NCBI GenBank assembly: GCA_021734255.1
Contig: JAIPJM010000002.1
Location: 62,001-126,000 of the forward strand
Length of the DNA stretch: 64,000 nucleotides
Direction: 5' to 3'
DNA from: Fidelibacterota bacterium
GTDB lineage: Bacteria; Fidelibacterota; UBA8477; JABMPR01
Shown here: piece by piece, positions 63,351 through 64,000 of the stretch
Layout of the letters: every line of letters begins with the position of its first letter
Numbering within the stretch: the stretch's first letter is position 1
Position numbers and translations under genes: made by a program
The notes under the pieces: model-generated
The model's input: only the letters and a program-made list of their open reading frames with translations
Told to the model about the DNA's origin: nothing
Database searches by the model: none

Positions 63351-64000
63351 ATGCAAAGATATAAGAACTGGGAAGCAATTACATTTGATGATATTCTGCT
63401 GGTCCCGGCAGCATCTGACGTACTCCCCCATGAGGTCGATGTAACAACCCATCTGACCAAATCCATTAAGCTCAATATTCCGTTGATGTCTGCATCCATG
63501 GATACAGTAACGGAATCGCGAATGGCCATTTCCATGGCCCGGGTAGGCGGGATCGGCATCATTCATAAAAACATGGACCCGGTGAAGCAGGCTCTGGAAG
63601 TAGATAAGGTCAAGCGCTCACAGCATGGTGTGATCACTGACCCCTTTTCTCTCACCCCAAAACATACGGTTAGAGATGCCGCTGACCTTATGGCGCGCTA
63701 TCGTATCTCTGGTGTACCTGTTGTGGTTGACGGTAAGCTCCTGGGTATCATCACCAATCGAGACATTCGTTTTGAGGAAGATTTCAGCAAGCTCATTCAA
63801 GATGCCATGACCAAGGATAATCTGATCACAGGTGATGCATCTACCAACCTTGAAGCTGCCGGTGCACTCATGAAGCAGTACAAGATCGAGAAGCTGCCCC
63901 TGGTTGATAAGGATAATAATCTTAAGGGACTGATTACGATCAAAGATATTGAAAAAGCCGTCGAGTTCCCCAATTCAGCCACCGATGAGAGTGGCCGATT
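63351..64000 (+). CDS. guaB: Inosine-5'-monophosphate dehydrogenase, N-terminal part
   Basis: My translation from the ATG at 63351 stays open to the right edge (about 216 residues). It opens [20 protein letters not shown], then [20 protein letters not shown] and [10 protein letters not shown], the conserved N-terminal barrel strands of IMPDH. A CBS pair follows (about residues 95-205: [18 protein letters not shown] and [20 protein letters not shown]). The catalytic cysteine loop and flap lie beyond the window. IMPDH makes XMP, the committed step to GMP. GAGG lies six bases upstream of the start. Confidence 0.96.
   Translation, partial: MQRYKNWEAITFDDILLVPAASDVLPHEVDVTTHLTKSIKLNIPLMSASMDTVTESRMAISMARVGGIGIIHKNMDPVKQALEVDKVKRSQHGVITDPFSLTPKHTVRDAADLMARYRISGVPVVVDGKLLGIITNRDIRFEEDFSKLIQDAMTKDNLITGDASTNLEAAGALMKQYKIEKLPLVDKDNNLKGLITIKDIEKAVEFPNSATDESGR

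Overview
The window is a dense piece of a bacterial chromosome of about 50% GC with about 50 protein genes, one tRNA gene and short intergenic gaps. The envelope is diderm: there are many lipoproteins and signal peptides, several probable outer-membrane barrels, and a MurE with the meso-diaminopimelate motif. A PorU-type C25 sortase of the type IX secretion system, a DUF5723-like barrel, an mra/dcw cluster with murF between murE and mraY, and an RqcH-like NFACT protein point to the FCB superphylum. A Marinimicrobia-, Calditrichota- or Cloacimonadota-like lineage fits best; no rRNA or marker search was possible, so the phylum is an inference. Shine-Dalgarno sites and sigma-70-like promoters are visible.

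Layout. 1-6765 (minus strand): class III sirtuin, TPR lipoprotein, cdsA, a family-5 solute-binding protein and a peptide-type permease cut by the left edge. 6930-11236: M28/PDZ peptidase lipoprotein, a membrane protein of unknown function, ferredoxin-NADP reductase and a DUF72 protein. 11571-16462: a two-gene operon of a repetitive lipoprotein (four units of about 137 residues) and an outer-membrane barrel. 16530-21973 (minus): an ECF sigma / anti-sigma-like / Spy-like operon, an operon of yhaM, an ECF-transporter S-like protein and a predicted outer-membrane protein, and a mobA-like gene. 22201-31433: PpiD-like foldase, a haem-binding protein, one MotA with two successive MotB proteins, PorU and Maf. 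31547-48526: a RodZ-like regulator and then the complete division and cell-wall run mraZ-rsmH-ftsL-ftsI-murE-murF-mraY-murD-ftsW-murG-murC-ftsQ-ftsA-ftsZ, with overlapping genes, a TGGGT operator array before mraZ and a strong terminator after ftsZ. 48742-64000: amidase lipoprotein, class III aminotransferase, tRNA-Ala(CGC) behind a 3 x 126 bp tandem array, leucyl aminopeptidase, plsX, two small envelope proteins, ABC-F, yhbY, an MFS-like transporter, a zinc-ribbon membrane protein, RqcH-like NFACT, hemW, a repeat-rich gap and the start of guaB.

Most of the window is housekeeping. Material not explained by ordinary annotation: the 126-bp array whose units begin with the first 12 bases of the tRNA beside it; an inverted pair of 80-bp elements before guaB with fixed blocks and fixed-length but different fillers; the MotA-MotB-MotB set without flagellar neighbours; the large insertion in the permease; the four-fold repeat lipoprotein paired with a barrel; and a secreted-protein frame after plsX that has no normal start codon. 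I see no prophage, insertion sequence, CRISPR array or recognisable defence system.
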